A stretch of DNA of 64,000 bases, from contig NZ_BBJR01000001.1 in NCBI RefSeq assembly GCF_000739875.1, positions 165,700 to 229,699 on the forward strand, given 5' to 3'. A program made the position numbers and the translations under genes. Positions 23,773 to 34,486 of the stretch are shown here, piece by piece (position 1 is the stretch's first letter; each line of letters begins with the position of its first letter). The stretch is from Comamonas aquatica NBRC 14918. Lineage in GTDB: Bacteria > Pseudomonadota > Gammaproteobacteria > Burkholderiales > Burkholderiaceae_C. The notes beneath the pieces were generated by a model. The model was given only the letters and a program-made list of their open reading frames with translations. It did no database searches and had not been told where the DNA came from.

Positions 23773-25140
23773 TCACGGCTTGCGCTGCTGCTCTGCGGCC
23801 TCGTTGAGCTGGCGCAGTTGCGCCAATTTTTCACCGATCTTGATCTCCAGGCCGCGCGGCACGGGTTGGTAGAAGTGGGGATTGTCCAGCCCCTCGGGAA
23901 AGTAATCCTCCCCGGCCGCAAAGCCACCTTCCTCGTCGTGGGCGTAGCGGTAGCCCTTGCCCCAGTCCATGTCCTTCATCATCTTGGTCGGGGCATTGCG
24001 CAGGTGCATGGGCACGGGCCGCGTGCTGTCGGCTTTGACCAGGGCCTTCATCTGGTTGTAGGCCTGGTAGCCGGCATTGCTCTTGGGCGCCACGGCCAAG
24101 TAGAGCACGGCCTGGGCCAGCGCCAGTTCGCCCTCGGGGCTGCCCAGGCGCTCATAGGTTTGCGCCGCCTCGTTGGTGATCTGCATGGCGCGCGGGTCGG
24201 CCAGGCCGATGTCCTCCCAGGCCATGCGGATCAGGCGTCGGGCCATGTAGCGCGGATCGGCGCCGCCATCGAGCATGCGCACCAGCCAGTACAGCGCGGC
24301 ATCGGGATCCGAGCCGCGCACCGATTTGTGCAGCGCGCTGATGGTGTCGTAGAACTGCTCGCCGCCCTTGTCGTAGCGGCGCATGCGCTCGCCCAGCACC
24401 TGCAGCAGCCAGGCGTCGGTGATGCTGCCCACCTGGGCCTGCTCGGCCGTGATGGCCAGGGTCTCCAGCGTGTTCAGCAGGCGCCGTGCATCGCCGTCGG
24501 CATAGGCAATCAACCGCTCCAGCGCTTCATCTTCCATAGCTGGCACCGCTTGCAGCGCCTGGGCTTTTGCCACAATTTGCTTCAAGTCGTCCGCCGTCAG
24601 GCTTTGCAGCACATAGACCGCCGCGCGCGACAGCAGGGCCGAGTTGACCTCGAAGGACGGGTTTTCCGTCGTGGCCCCGATGAAGGTGAACAGGCCGCTT
24701 TCCACGTGCGGCAGGAAGGCGTCCTGCTGGCTTTTGTTGAAGCGGTGCACCTCGTCCACGAACACGATGGTGCGCTGCGGCATCAGGCCGCTGCGCGCCA
24801 GCTCGGCCCGCTCCACGGCTTCGCGGATGTCCTTGACCCCGCCCAGCACGGCGCTGATGGCGATGAACTGCGCATCGAAGGCATCGGCCATCAGGCGGGC
24901 GATGGTGGTCTTGCCCACGCCGGGCGGGCCCCACAGAATGCAGCTGTGCGGGCGGCCCGACTCGAAGGCCAGCCGCAGCGGCATGCCCGCGCCCAGCACC
25001 TGCTGCTGGCCCACGACCTCCGCCAGGCTGCGGGGGCGCAAACGCTCGGGCAGGGGGGCATGCAGGGCCGAATCCCCCCCGCCGGATGTGACCTTGGACA
25101 AATCAGCTGCGCCTTTCAGGGTTGTTTTGGAGTTCGCCAT
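23773..25140 (-). CDS. rarA: Replication-associated recombination protein RarA (MgsA)
   Basis: RarA is a clamp-loader-like AAA+ ATPase acting at stalled replication forks. The 455-residue product has PLPERLRPRSLAEVVGQQQ, Walker A GPPGVGKTTIAR near residue 63, Walker B IVFVDEVHRFNKSQQDAFLP, sensor 1 FIGATTENPSFEVNSALLSR, arginine finger region, and the C-terminal tetramerisation part with HKSVRGSDPDAALYWL. I start it at MANSKTT rather than eight codons upstream. An AT-rich patch near 24526-24585 encodes KAQALQAVPAMEDEALE, a variable spot in the family. In many Proteobacteria rarA follows ftsK-lolA; here brnQ intervenes on the other strand. Confidence 0.95.
   Translation of the reverse strand: MANSKTTLKGAADLSKVTSGGGDSALHAPLPERLRPRSLAEVVGQQQVLGAGMPLRLAFESGRPHSCILWGPPGVGKTTIARLMADAFDAQFIAISAVLGGVKDIREAVERAELARSGLMPQRTIVFVDEVHRFNKSQQDAFLPHVESGLFTFIGATTENPSFEVNSALLSRAAVYVLQSLTADDLKQIVAKAQALQAVPAMEDEALERLIAYADGDARRLLNTLETLAITAEQAQVGSITDAWLLQVLGERMRRYDKGGEQFYDTISALHKSVRGSDPDAALYWLVRMLDGGADPRYMARRLIRMAWEDIGLADPRAMQITNEAAQTYERLGSPEGELALAQAVLYLAVAPKSNAGYQAYNQMKALVKADSTRPVPMHLRNAPTKMMKDMDWGKGYRYAHDEEGGFAAGEDYFPEGLDNPHFYQPVPRGLEIKIGEKLAQLRQLNEAAEQQRKP
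24526..24585. repeat. AT-rich repeat-like patch inside rarA
   Basis: On the coding strand GCAAAAGCCCAGGCGCTGCA, then AGCGGTGCCAGCTATGGAAG. CAA, ATT, GCA, AAA, CCA and GCT codons cluster here in an otherwise G/C-ending gene, and GTGCCAGCTATGGAA matches the end of the intergenic repeats. Confidence 0.42.
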
Positions 25141-25440
25141 ATAACAGAACTTTATATGCGGCAAAATAGGTAAATCAGCGGATCACTACCCGTCATGCGC
25201 GATGCTTACCTGCGTTACCCATGATGGCTGTAGCCCGTGGACCGAAGCCACAAGCTTAATCGGCACGGAAACCCCTCGCCATTTGCTGCCCCTGCGACCC
25301 TCGGCCGGCAAGGCACCCTGCTCCTGTCGGCGCCGACATCCGGCCCGCAGCGTACGCGCACGGAATCCGCATTCGTCGCTCTGCAACGCGGCTCGCACGC
25401 ACGGCTGTGCTGCGGCCCTCTGGTTTTAGGTTTTTTCCCC
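25141..25440. other. Divergent intergenic region rarA / brnQ
   Basis: About 60 AT-rich bases next to rarA, including TTATAT, probably hold its promoter. The remaining 240 bases lead to brnQ and end GGTTTTAGGTTTTTTCCCC just before its ATG. I see no recognisable riboswitch or leader peptide. Confidence 0.45.
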
Positions 25441-26763
25441 ATGACAACACTCAAGACGCGGGACATTCTTGCCCTCGGCTTCATGACTTTTGCGCTCTTT
25501 CTGGGCGCTGGCAACATCATTTTCCCGCCCAGCGTGGGCCTGGCCGCTGGTGAATTCCAATGGTCTGCCGCCCTGGGCTTTTTGCTGACCGGCGTGGGCC
25601 TGCCCCTGCTGGGCGTGGTCGCGCTGGCGCGCGTCGGCGGGGGGCTGGACACGCTGACCAGCCCCATCGGCAAGCTGGCCGGCACCCTGATGGGCCTGTC
25701 CATCTACCTGACGATCGGCCCCTTCTTTGCCACGCCGCGCACGGCCACCGTGTCGTTCGAGGTGGGCATGGCCCCGTTCACCGGCAACACGCCCGAGGCG
25801 CTGCTGCTGTTCACCATCGGCTACTTCGCACTGGTGATGGTGCTGTCGCTGTTCCCCGGCAAGCTGATGGACAACATCGGCAAGATCATCACCCCGGCGC
25901 TGATCGTGGTGCTGTCCATCCTGGGCATCGCCGCTTTCGTGGCCCCGGCCGGTGACATCGTGACCACGCCCGCGCCCGACTACGCCTCGGCCGGCCAGGC
26001 CCTGGCCCAGGGCTTCCTGCAGGGCTACCAGACCATGGACGCGCTGGCCTCCCTGGTCTTCGGCATCATCATCGTGGCCGCCATCAAGGCCGCCGGCGTG
26101 ACCGACACCCGGCTGCACACGCGCTACACCATCCTGGCGGGCCTGATCGCCGCCACCGGCCTGGGCCTGGTCTATGTGTCCCTGGTCTACCTGGGCGGCA
26201 TGAGCGGCTCGGTAGTGGAAGCCGGCGCCAGCGGCGTCAAGATCCTGAACACCTACGTGGACAACACCTTCGGCACCGCCGGCAGCTTCCTGCTGGCCGC
26301 CGTGATCCTGCTGGCCTGCCTGACCACGGGCGTGGGCCTGGTCAGCTCCTGCTCGGCCTATTTCAGCGAACTGCTGGGCGTGAAGTACCGCACCGTGGTG
26401 ATCGTCATGTCGGTCTTCAGCACCGCCGTGGCCAACCAGGGGCTGGAGCAGCTGATCACCGTGGCCGTGCCCGTGCTGGTGGCCATCTACCCCGTGGCCA
26501 TGGCGCTGATCGCGCTGGGCCTGATGTCCAAGCTGTTCCAGCACCAGGCGCGCGTGTTCATCCCCGTGATGGGCATGGCCTTGCTGTTCGGCATCGTGGA
26601 CGCCCTCAAGGCCATGGGCTTTGGCAGCATCGTGCCCGCCGCGCTGGGCAGCCTGCCTGGCAGCGCGCTGGGCCTGGGCTGGCTGCTGCCCGTGGCGGCC
26701 ACCCTGGCCCTCAGCGCCGTGCTGGACCGCATGCGCCCCGCGCCTGCAGCCACCACGGCCTGA
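25441..26763 (+). CDS. brnQ: Branched-chain amino acid transporter BrnQ (LIVCS family)
   Basis: BrnQ is a Na-coupled importer of leucine, isoleucine and valine in the inner membrane. The 440-residue product begins MTTLKTRDILALGFMTFALF then LGAGNIIFPPSVGL, the family signature, and has about 12 hydrophobic segments, TIGPFFATPRTATVSFEVGM, FPGKLMDNIGKI and TTGVGLVSSCSAYFSELL. The frame is open for 68 codons upstream, but the family start is the ATG at 25441. Transcribed opposite to its neighbours, it breaks the usual lolA-rarA adjacency. A terminator follows. Confidence 0.95.
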   Translation: MTTLKTRDILALGFMTFALFLGAGNIIFPPSVGLAAGEFQWSAALGFLLTGVGLPLLGVVALARVGGGLDTLTSPIGKLAGTLMGLSIYLTIGPFFATPRTATVSFEVGMAPFTGNTPEALLLFTIGYFALVMVLSLFPGKLMDNIGKIITPALIVVLSILGIAAFVAPAGDIVTTPAPDYASAGQALAQGFLQGYQTMDALASLVFGIIIVAAIKAAGVTDTRLHTRYTILAGLIAATGLGLVYVSLVYLGGMSGSVVEAGASGVKILNTYVDNTFGTAGSFLLAAVILLACLTTGVGLVSSCSAYFSELLGVKYRTVVIVMSVFSTAVANQGLEQLITVAVPVLVAIYPVAMALIALGLMSKLFQHQARVFIPVMGMALLFGIVDALKAMGFGSIVPAALGSLPGSALGLGWLLPVAATLALSAVLDRMRPAPAATTA

Positions 26764-26780
26764 TCCGGCAGACGCCACAA

Positions 26781-26815
26781 AAAAAGCCCTGCAGCCACAA
26801 GCTGCGGGGCTTTTT
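26781..26815 (+). terminator. Terminator after brnQ (bidirectional shape)
   Basis: AAGCCCTGCAGC, loop CACAA and GCTGCGGGGCTT form a 12-pair stem with one G-T pair, flanked by A and T runs. Confidence 0.9.
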
Positions 26816-26889
26816 GCATGGGACGCTCACACAAACAGAGCAATTGACGCGCACTGTGCCTGCATTTCAGGCCACATACATACTGAAAC

Positions 26890-26932
26890 CTAGACGCCAA
26901 GCGCGCAAGGCGCTATCGCATTAATACCAGCC
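26890..26932. repeat. Short AT-rich repeat-like patch abutting the lolA stop
   Basis: GACGCCAAGCGCGCAAGGCG then CTATCGCATTAATACCAGCC lies directly beyond the lolA stop and shares GCGC...GGCGCTAT with other copies. It is a weak member of the group. Confidence 0.3.
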
Positions 26933-26933
26933 A

Positions 26934-27575
26934 TCACTGCTGCATGACGTCGGCCCCCGCGGGCACTTCGAACTTGAAGTGCCCGGCCGGCAGCGCGGGC
27001 AGCAGCTTGAGCTGGCTGAACCGGATCACCGAGCGCTGGCCGAAGCCGTCCAGGATGTCCATGGCCGCCAGGGTCTCGCCCTGGAAGCCCACGCGCACGC
27101 TCTTGAGCTGGCCGTCCGACGCCTTGGGCACGGCCTCAACCCACTGCAGGCCGTCGGCATCGGGCACGGGCTTGAGCGTGAAGTCCTTTTGCAGGCCCGA
27201 CAGGTCGCTGGCCGACGCCAGGATCGCCGCCGGCGTGCTGCCCAGGGCATCGGCCTGCTTGCGCTGCGTGACCTGGTTCAGGTCCACGTCGTACAGCCAC
27301 ACCGTCTTTCCATCAGCAACGATGGTCTGGGCAAACGGCTTGGTGTAGGTGAACTTGAACTGACCGGGCCGCTGGAACGTGAAGTCACCGCTGCTGGTCT
27401 TGGTGCGCGGCGCCTGCCCTTCCTTGGCCGGTGCGGTCACGGTCTGCGTGAACTGCGCCTGCCCGGCCTTGGCCGTGCGCATGAAGTGTTCCAGGCTCTG
27501 CAGGCCATCGGCCCAGACCACGGCCGGCAGCAGCACACTCGCGGCCAGCACCCCCAACGACTTTGTCATATCCAT
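26934..27575 (-). CDS. lolA: Outer-membrane lipoprotein carrier protein LolA
   Basis: LolA is the periplasmic chaperone that takes lipoproteins from LolCDE to LolB. The 213-residue product has a signal peptide (MTKSLGVLAASVLLPAVVWA, cleavage before DGLQ), then LEHFMRTAKAGQAQFTQTV, FTFQRPGQFKFTYTKPFAQT and VADGKTVWLYDVDLNQVTQR, all typical. Two nearby ATGs (27575 and 27569) share the GGACAGG site; either may be used. It begins 36 bases after the ftsK stop, so ftsK-lolA are co-transcribed. A brnQ gene on the other strand replaces the rarA often found next. Confidence 0.92.
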   Translation of the reverse strand: MDMTKSLGVLAASVLLPAVVWADGLQSLEHFMRTAKAGQAQFTQTVTAPAKEGQAPRTKTSSGDFTFQRPGQFKFTYTKPFAQTIVADGKTVWLYDVDLNQVTQRKQADALGSTPAAILASASDLSGLQKDFTLKPVPDADGLQWVEAVPKASDGQLKSVRVGFQGETLAAMDILDGFGQRSVIRFSQLKLLPALPAGHFKFEVPAGADVMQQ

Positions 27576-27611
27576 CCTGTCCTTTCGCCCAGCAGCCAAG
27601 GCTGTCAGGTC

Positions 27612-29936
27612 TTATTCCGGCCGTGCAGGCACCAGCACTTCGCGCTGGCCGCTGCTGGTGAGGGCACTCACCAGCCCTGCCTGCTCCATCTGTTCCAGCA
27701 GATTGGCCGAACGGTTGTAACCAATGCGCAGCTTGCGCTGCACGTACGAGATGCTGGCCTTGCGGTCCTTGAGGACGATTTCCACGGCCTGGTCGTACAT
27801 CGGGTCCTTCTCGCCCCCTTCACCACCACCTTCACCGTCCGGACCACCGTCTTCCGACAGGGTCGACTCCAACACCCCTTCGATGTAATCGGGCTCGCCT
27901 TGTTCCTTCAAATAACTCACCACCCGATGTACTTCATCGTCTGACACAAAGGCCCCATGCACACGAATGGGCAGCCCCGTGCCGCTGGCCATGTACAGCA
28001 TGTCGCCCATGCCCAGCAGGGACTCGGCCCCCATCTGGTCCAGCACGGTGCGGCTGTCAATCTTGCTGCTGACCTGGAAGGCAATGCGTGTCGGAATGTT
28101 CGCCTTGATCAGGCCGGTGATCACGTCCACGCTGGGGCGCTGGGTGGCCAGGATCAGGTGGATGCCGGCCGCGCGCGCCTTCTGCGCCAGGCGGGCGATC
28201 AGCTCTTCGATCTTCTTGCCCACCACCATCATCAGGTCGGCCAGCTCATCGATGACGATGACGATGTGCGGCAGGCGGTCCAGGGGCTCGGGCGACTCCG
28301 GCGTCAGGCTGAAGGGGTTACCAATGATTTCACCCTTTGCCGTGGCTTCACCGATCTTGGTGTTGTAGCCGGCCAGATTGCGCACGCCCAGCTTGCTCAT
28401 CAGCTTGTAGCGGCGCTCCATCTCGGCCACGCACCAGTTCAGGCCGTTGGCGGCCTGCTTCATGTCGGTCACCACGGGCGCCAGCAGGTGCGGAATGCCT
28501 TCGTAGACCGACATTTCCAGCATCTTGGGGTCGATCATCAGCAGGCGCACGTCCTTGGCCTCGGCCTTGTACAGCAGCGACAGGATCATGGCGTTGATCC
28601 CCACCGACTTGCCCGAGCCGGTGGTACCGGCCACCAGCACGTGGGGCATCTTGGCCAGGTCGGCCACCACGGGCTTGCCCTCGATGTCCTTGCCCAGGCC
28701 CATGGTCAGCAGGCTCTTGGCCTCGTGGTAGACCTGCGAGCCCAGCACCTCCGACAGGCGGATCGACTGGCGCTTGGTGTTGGGCAGCTCCAGCGCCATA
28801 TAGTTCTTACCGGGGATGGTCTCGATCACGCGGATGGACACCAGCGACAGCGAGCGCGCCAGGTCCTTGGCCAGATTGACCACCTGCGATCCCTTGACGC
28901 CCGTGGCCGGTTCGATCTCGTAGCGCGTGACCACCGGGCCGGGCGTGGCCTGCACCACACGCACGTCCACGCCGAAGTCCTTGAGCTTTTTCTCGATCAA
29001 GCGGCTGGTCATCTCCAGCGTCTCGGGCGACACGGTTTCCTGCTTGGCCGGCGCGGCATCCAGCAGGTCCACCTGCGGCAGGCTGCCTTCCTGCATCTGC
29101 GAATCCTGGAACAGCGGCTTCTGGCGCTCCTTGAGCACACGCTCGCTGGGCTGCGGCGGCGCAGCCGTGGGCGTCACGATCAGCACCGGCTCGTGGTGGT
29201 GCTCCTCGATTTCGCTGCGCTCCTCGGCAACCACCTTGGCGCGCTCCTTGGCGGCCTTGCGGCCTTCGGCCTCGTCCTTGACCTTTTCCCGCTGCTGCTG
29301 GTTCAGGCGCACCAGGGTCTCGATGCGGCGGCCCAGGCCCTCGGCAGCGCGGCCCCAGGAAAAGCGGAACACCAGCGACAACGCCACCACCAGCAGCGCA
29401 ATCCCGATCAGGCCCGAACCGGTGAAGCCCAGCCAGCGCACGCCAATCAGACCCAGGGTGTAACCCACCACACCACCGGCATGGCCGGGCAGCACACTCT
29501 CAAACCGGTACAGGCGCGACCACTCCAGCGCGCAGCTCACGCCCAGCAGCAGGGCCACGCCGGCCCACCACTGCAGGCGCTCGCCCACCGGGGTTTCCAG
29601 CATGCTGTGGCCGCGCATCCAGCGCAGGCTGGACGCGCACAGCACATACAAGGCGATCAGCAGCAGCCACCAGGCCGACAGGCCAAAGCCGAAATACCAG
29701 GCATCGGCGAGCAATGCGCCCAAACGGCCCATCCAGTTGTTCACCATGACCACGTCACTGCTGCCCGATGTGGACCACGCGGGGTCCAGGGGCGAGTAGC
29801 TGACCATCGCCATCAGCCAGAACAGCAGGCCCAGCGCCCCGGCGGTCAGGCAGATTTCATGGCCAAAGCGCGCCAATCCCTGGCGGGGCGCGGTCTTGGC
29901 CAGATTGGCATTCAGTGCATTCGAGGAATAAGTCAT
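27612..29936 (-). CDS. ftsK: DNA translocase FtsK
   Basis: FtsK pumps DNA at the septum and activates XerCD at dif. The 774-residue product starts [20 protein letters not shown] and has four transmembrane segments in the first 180 residues, a short linker, then the alpha-beta motor with [15 protein letters not shown], Walker [13 protein letters not shown] near residue 440, Walker [19 protein letters not shown], and the winged-helix gamma domain ([20 protein letters not shown]) that reads KOPS sites. The linker is short compared with E. coli FtsK, as is normal for Betaproteobacteria. An open frame extends 42 codons upstream, but MTYSS fits relatives. trxB is divergent. Confidence 0.95.
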   Translation of the reverse strand: MTYSSNALNANLAKTAPRQGLARFGHEICLTAGALGLLFWLMAMVSYSPLDPAWSTSGSSDVVMVNNWMGRLGALLADAWYFGFGLSAWWLLLIALYVLCASSLRWMRGHSMLETPVGERLQWWAGVALLLGVSCALEWSRLYRFESVLPGHAGGVVGYTLGLIGVRWLGFTGSGLIGIALLVVALSLVFRFSWGRAAEGLGRRIETLVRLNQQQREKVKDEAEGRKAAKERAKVVAEERSEIEEHHHEPVLIVTPTAAPPQPSERVLKERQKPLFQDSQMQEGSLPQVDLLDAAPAKQETVSPETLEMTSRLIEKKLKDFGVDVRVVQATPGPVVTRYEIEPATGVKGSQVVNLAKDLARSLSLVSIRVIETIPGKNYMALELPNTKRQSIRLSEVLGSQVYHEAKSLLTMGLGKDIEGKPVVADLAKMPHVLVAGTTGSGKSVGINAMILSLLYKAEAKDVRLLMIDPKMLEMSVYEGIPHLLAPVVTDMKQAANGLNWCVAEMERRYKLMSKLGVRNLAGYNTKIGEATAKGEIIGNPFSLTPESPEPLDRLPHIVIVIDELADLMMVVGKKIEELIARLAQKARAAGIHLILATQRPSVDVITGLIKANIPTRIAFQVSSKIDSRTVLDQMGAESLLGMGDMLYMASGTGLPIRVHGAFVSDDEVHRVVSYLKEQGEPDYIEGVLESTLSEDGGPDGEGGGEGGEKDPMYDQAVEIVLKDRKASISYVQRKLRIGYNRSANLLEQMEQAGLVSALTSSGQREVLVPARPE

Positions 29937-31192
<1,256 letters not shown>

Positions 31193-31259
31193 ACCGCGCA
31201 TGCCCGGGCGTGCGGCAGGCTAAAACCCTGTCGGCCCACGCCTTTTTCCAGAAAGCCCG

Positions 31260-31265
31260 TATAAT
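31260..31265 (+). promoter_or_regulatory. Candidate -10 box for rpmB-rpmG
   Basis: TATAAT followed by a GC-rich CGCGGG, 160 bases ahead of rpmB. The -35 is poor. The box lies in the loop of an AAAGCCCG/CGGGCTTT inverted repeat (31252-31275), which could alternatively be a weak trxB terminator. Confidence 0.4.
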
Positions 31266-31425
31266 CGCGGGCTTTGCTGCATTTAGCGCCTGTTCTTACA
31301 GGTTGTGGGGTGTGACAAATTCGGGCTACCGCCACCCTTTATCTGGCGAGGTGAGGCCTGCTGGCACATTGCGCTGACCGTGCAATCTCCGTGCTGGCGG
31401 CCGTTTCAAATATCGGAGTGTCCAA

Positions 31426-31659
31426 ATGGCACGCGTATGTGAAGTTACGGGCAAGAAGCCCATGGTGGGCAACAACGTTTCCCACGCCAACAACAAGACC
31501 AAGCGTCGTTTCCTGCCCAACCTGCAGTACCGTCGTTTCTGGGTTGAGAGCGAAAACCGCTGGGTGCGCCTGCGTGTTTCCAGCGCTGCCCTGCGTCTGA
31601 TCGACAAGAACGGCATCGACTCCGTGCTCGCAGACATGCGTGCCCGTGGCCAGGCTTAA
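31426..31659 (+). CDS. rpmB: 50S ribosomal protein L28
   Basis: The 77-residue basic protein begins [20 protein letters not shown] and continues [19 protein letters not shown], the L28 pattern, ending near the 23S rRNA exit region. GGAG lies seven bases before the ATG. The L33 gene follows after 20 bases, as in most Proteobacteria. Confidence 0.98.
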   Translation: MARVCEVTGKKPMVGNNVSHANNKTKRRFLPNLQYRRFWVESENRWVRLRVSSAALRLIDKNGIDSVLADMRARGQA

Positions 31660-31679
31660 TTTCCTCAAGGAGCATAAAA

Positions 31680-31850
31680 ATGGCTGCTAAAGGCGGACGC
31701 GAAAAGATCAAGCTGGCTTCCACAGCTGGCACCGGTCACTTCTACACCACGACCAAGAACAAGAAGACGATGCCTGAAAAGATGTCGATCATGAAGTTCG
31801 ACCCCAAGGCTCGCAAGCACGTCGAGTACAAGGAAACCAAGCTGAAGTAA
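31680..31850 (+). CDS. rpmG: 50S ribosomal protein L33
   Basis: A 56-residue protein beginning [20 protein letters not shown] and ending [20 protein letters not shown] lies seven bases before the ATG. The zinc-ribbon cysteines of some L33 paralogues are absent, so this is the zinc-free (C-) form. It is co-transcribed with rpmB and ends at the terminator at 31873. Confidence 0.97.
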   Translation: MAAKGGREKIKLASTAGTGHFYTTTKNKKTMPEKMSIMKFDPKARKHVEYKETKLK

Positions 31851-31872
31851 TTCAGCCGTTTCTTCGGACAAG

Positions 31873-31906
31873 AACCGCCGACAGCGCAAGCTGCAGGCGG
31901 TTTTTT
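31873..31906 (+). terminator. Terminator of rpmB-rpmG
   Basis: AACCGCC and GGCGGTT enclose an inner CAGC-GCAA-GCTG hairpin, followed by TTTTTT. Confidence 0.88.
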
Positions 31907-32024
31907 GTTGCCTGCGCCCTGGGTGGATGGCACAAGGCAGCCGCTGTCGACCCGTGCGTGGACTGGCAAGTGCGAGCCCACATCTCAGGCGGCCCTACCC
32001 CAACACCTGGCCGTACCCCAACCC

Positions 32025-33521
32025 TCAACCGCGCGGCGCCTGCCCCAGTTGCTGGCAGGCCATGGCCCCCAGCAGCTGCAGCGCCTGTTCCACGGCGGCA
32101 TCCACCGGGTGGGTGCAGGCCAGCCGCAGGCAGTGTTCGTAGCGCCCGGAGTTGGAGAACATGCTGCCCGGCGCAATCCGGATCCCCTGGTCCAGGGCAT
32201 CGCCGAACAGCCGGGCGCTGGAAAAGCCTTCGGGCAGCTCCAGCCACAGGCACAGGCCACCGCCCGGCAGGCTCATGCGCGTGCCGATAGGGAAGTGGCG
32301 CGCCACCAGCCGGGCCATGGCCTCGCGCTGCTGCTTGAGCTGCGCCTTCAGCCGCTCCAGGCTGCGCTGGTGCGTGGGTGAACCCAGCACCTCGGCCACC
32401 ACCAGCTGCCCCAGGGTCTGGGTGTTGCGGCTCTGGGCGAACTTGAGCATCTGCACCCGGCCATGCCAGCGCCCGGCATTCATCCAGCCCTGGCGCAAGC
32501 CCGGCGCCAGGCTCTTGTTGAAAGCCTGGCAATAGATCACCTGGCCCGCCACGCTGTCCCAGGCCTTGAGGGGCTTCACCGGCTGCGTGCCCTCAACGAA
32601 CAGCCCATAGGAATCGTCCTCGATCAGCGCCGCCCCGTAACGCGCGCACAGAGCCACCAGCCGGGCCTTGTGCGCATCCGGCATGCGCGTGCCCAGCGGC
32701 ATCTGCAGCTCGGGCACCACCACCACGGCCTTGAGGCGCGGCTGGGTCTGGAAGGCCAGCTCCAGCGCCTCCAGCGACAGCCCCGTGCGCGGGCTGCACG
32801 GAATCTCCAGCGTCTGCAGCTGCAGCGACTCCACCACCTGCAGCAGACCGTAATAGGTGGGCGATTCCACCGCCACCATGTCGCCCGGCTCAGCCACGGC
32901 TGCCAGCGCCAGGCTCACGGCTTCGGAATTGCCGGTGGTCGCCAACACATCGCCGGGGGCCACGCGGATGCCTGCCGCCAGCGCGTGCCGGGCCATGGCC
33001 TGCTGGAACAGCGGATGGTTGCCCTGGTTGGCCAGCAGCGAGCGGCCCTGCGTCAGCAGTTGCGAGTGTTCGCGCAGCAGGCGCGCCACGGTCTTGTTCA
33101 GAAAGCGGTGGTCGAACAGCTCCGGCGGTGGCGTGCAGCCGCCCACATCGAGGTGCACCTGGGCCTGGCGCCCACGCTCCAGCAACAGGGAAATGTGTTC
33201 GTTGATGCCCACAAAGTGGGCCTGGGCGCCGGGCTGCACTGGCTGGCTCAGGTCCGGTTCGCGGGTCAGCGCCACCCCATCAAGCGCCCGCGCATCACGC
33301 ACAAAGTAGCCCACGCGCGGGCGCGCCTCCAGGTGCCCCTGCTCCTCCAGGTGGCGCAGCATCTGCAGGGCGGTGGACAGGCTGACCTGGTGGCGGCGCA
33401 TCAGCTCGCGCACGGAGGGCATGCGCTCGCCCGCCTGCAGGGTCCCCAGACCCATGGCCTGGGCATAGTCACCCGCCAGGCGGCGGTACAGGGGCAGTGA
33501 AACGGCAGCAGCCAGGGTCAT
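32025..33521 (-). CDS. MocR/GntR-type regulator with aminotransferase-like domain
   Basis: The 498-residue product fuses an N-terminal GntR winged helix (LYRRLAGDYAQAMGLGTLQA, then RMPSVRELMRRHQVSLSTA) to a fold-type I aminotransferase-like domain. The latter keeps TTGNSEAVSLALAAVAEPGD, ESPTYYGLLQ, EDDSYG and the PLP-lysine region AFNKSLAPGLRQGW. MocR proteins use PLP as effector-binding cofactor to control nearby genes, often for amino-acid, vitamin B6 or GABA metabolism. The target may be the divergent DUF2917-like gene or its own promoter. The frame starts with TTG five codons earlier; I use the ATG at 33521. Confidence 0.9.
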   Translation of the reverse strand: MTLAAAVSLPLYRRLAGDYAQAMGLGTLQAGERMPSVRELMRRHQVSLSTALQMLRHLEEQGHLEARPRVGYFVRDARALDGVALTREPDLSQPVQPGAQAHFVGINEHISLLLERGRQAQVHLDVGGCTPPPELFDHRFLNKTVARLLREHSQLLTQGRSLLANQGNHPLFQQAMARHALAAGIRVAPGDVLATTGNSEAVSLALAAVAEPGDMVAVESPTYYGLLQVVESLQLQTLEIPCSPRTGLSLEALELAFQTQPRLKAVVVVPELQMPLGTRMPDAHKARLVALCARYGAALIEDDSYGLFVEGTQPVKPLKAWDSVAGQVIYCQAFNKSLAPGLRQGWMNAGRWHGRVQMLKFAQSRNTQTLGQLVVAEVLGSPTHQRSLERLKAQLKQQREAMARLVARHFPIGTRMSLPGGGLCLWLELPEGFSSARLFGDALDQGIRIAPGSMFSNSGRYEHCLRLACTHPVDAAVEQALQLLGAMACQQLGQAPRG

Positions 33522-33727
33522 GGGCCGGATTTCCAACAGACAGCAGAGCCGCCATCATGCCCCAGGCCTCTGCTGCGCAACAGATACAGATGCAGCGCAG
33601 AACCACCAGAACAGCAGTCCGCCAACCTGCACTGCTGCGGTGCGCCTGGCCCGCGGCTGTGCCTGTCGCGATGGCCCGCCGCAACCTACGCTGGAGCCCT
33701 TGTTTCACACCGTTTGCGCAGGCCCTT

Positions 33728-34153
33728 ATGTCTTCGTTGCCTCCCCCGCCATGCCCCGGCCAGATCCCCAGGGCCGACCGCACCACCCTGTATCGCATCC
33801 CCCATGGCCTCCCCCACAGCCTGGCGCTGCCCGCCGGGGCCGAGGTGTTTTGCGCCAGCGGCCAGTTGCTGCTGCAGACCACCCCACTGAGCGGGTTGGA
33901 CGGCGGCCCCAGCCTGTCGCTGCACCTGCACACCGGCCAGAGCTGGCGGGCCCCGTGCGCGCTGTGGCTGCAGGCCACGGCCCTGCAGGGCCCGGCCCGG
34001 CTGCAATCCACGCTGCCCTCCTCCCCGGTCGGCCCCGCGCCATCCGGCACAGCGCCGACTTCAGACACCGTCTGGGCGCGCCTGGGCGCCACCGTGGCGC
34101 GCTGGTGGGGGCAACGGCCCTTGCGCCAGCGCAAGGCACAGTTACCTGGGTGA
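33728..34153 (+). CDS. DUF2917-like small protein
   Basis: The 141-residue product resembles DUF2917 in layout: LPHSLALPAGAEVFCASGQL, a G-Q-L-x-L-Q-T strand, LHLHTGQSWRAPCALWLQAT, together a short beta-rich, cupin-like region. The N-terminal 20 and C-terminal 45 residues are Pro/Thr-rich and probably disordered. No signal or membrane segment is seen and function is unknown. The frame continues upstream into the MocR gene, but codon use becomes atypical there, so I start at MSSLPPPPC. No clear ribosome-binding site. It is divergent from the MocR regulator, which may control it. Confidence 0.55.
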   Translation: MSSLPPPPCPGQIPRADRTTLYRIPHGLPHSLALPAGAEVFCASGQLLLQTTPLSGLDGGPSLSLHLHTGQSWRAPCALWLQATALQGPARLQSTLPSSPVGPAPSGTAPTSDTVWARLGATVARWWGQRPLRQRKAQLPG

Positions 34154-34215
34154 CCACCAGTGCCATGCCGGCGGCCTACAATGGCTTTGTCGCCTGGCGA
34201 ACCACCAGGCGACAT

Positions 34216-34366
34216 ACGTTCTCAGGGCGGGGTGAAACTCCCCACCGGCGGTATGCAGCCCCGTGCTGCGAGCCCGCGAGCGCTTGGCGAAGCCTGCTTC
34301 GCCAAGGTCAGCAGATCTGGTGCGATGCCAGAGCCGACGGTCACAGTCCGGATGAAAGAGCAACGT
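34216..34366 (+). ncRNA. FMN riboswitch (RFN element)
   Basis: The conserved RFN blocks appear in order: closing stem ACGTT/AACGT, TCTCAGGGCGGGGTGAAACT, CCCCACCGGCGGTA, AGCCCGCGAGCGC, GGTCAGCAGATCTGGTG, CCAGAGCCGACGGTCACAGT and CCGGATGAAAGAG. A variable extra stem of CTTGGCGAAGC / GCTTCGCCAAG lies inside. It is 120 bases ahead of ribH. No T-run terminator follows, so control is probably at translation or by Rho, lowering lumazine synthase when FMN is plentiful. Confidence 0.96.
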
Positions 34367-34486
34367 GAAGACCTGTCCTCCAGCCTGCCGCTGGGTGCGG
34401 GCGTGCTTGCGCGCGCCAGCACCGGCCTGGGCTGCGTCTGCCTTCGCGCGCCCTGATTCATTTGTTGCACGTCTTGAAAGACACAC

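Noticed and set aside
25202..25429. Possible leader peptide or small gene ahead of brnQ
   Set aside because: No run of Leu/Ile/Val codons and no attenuator structure; the product is not recognisable.
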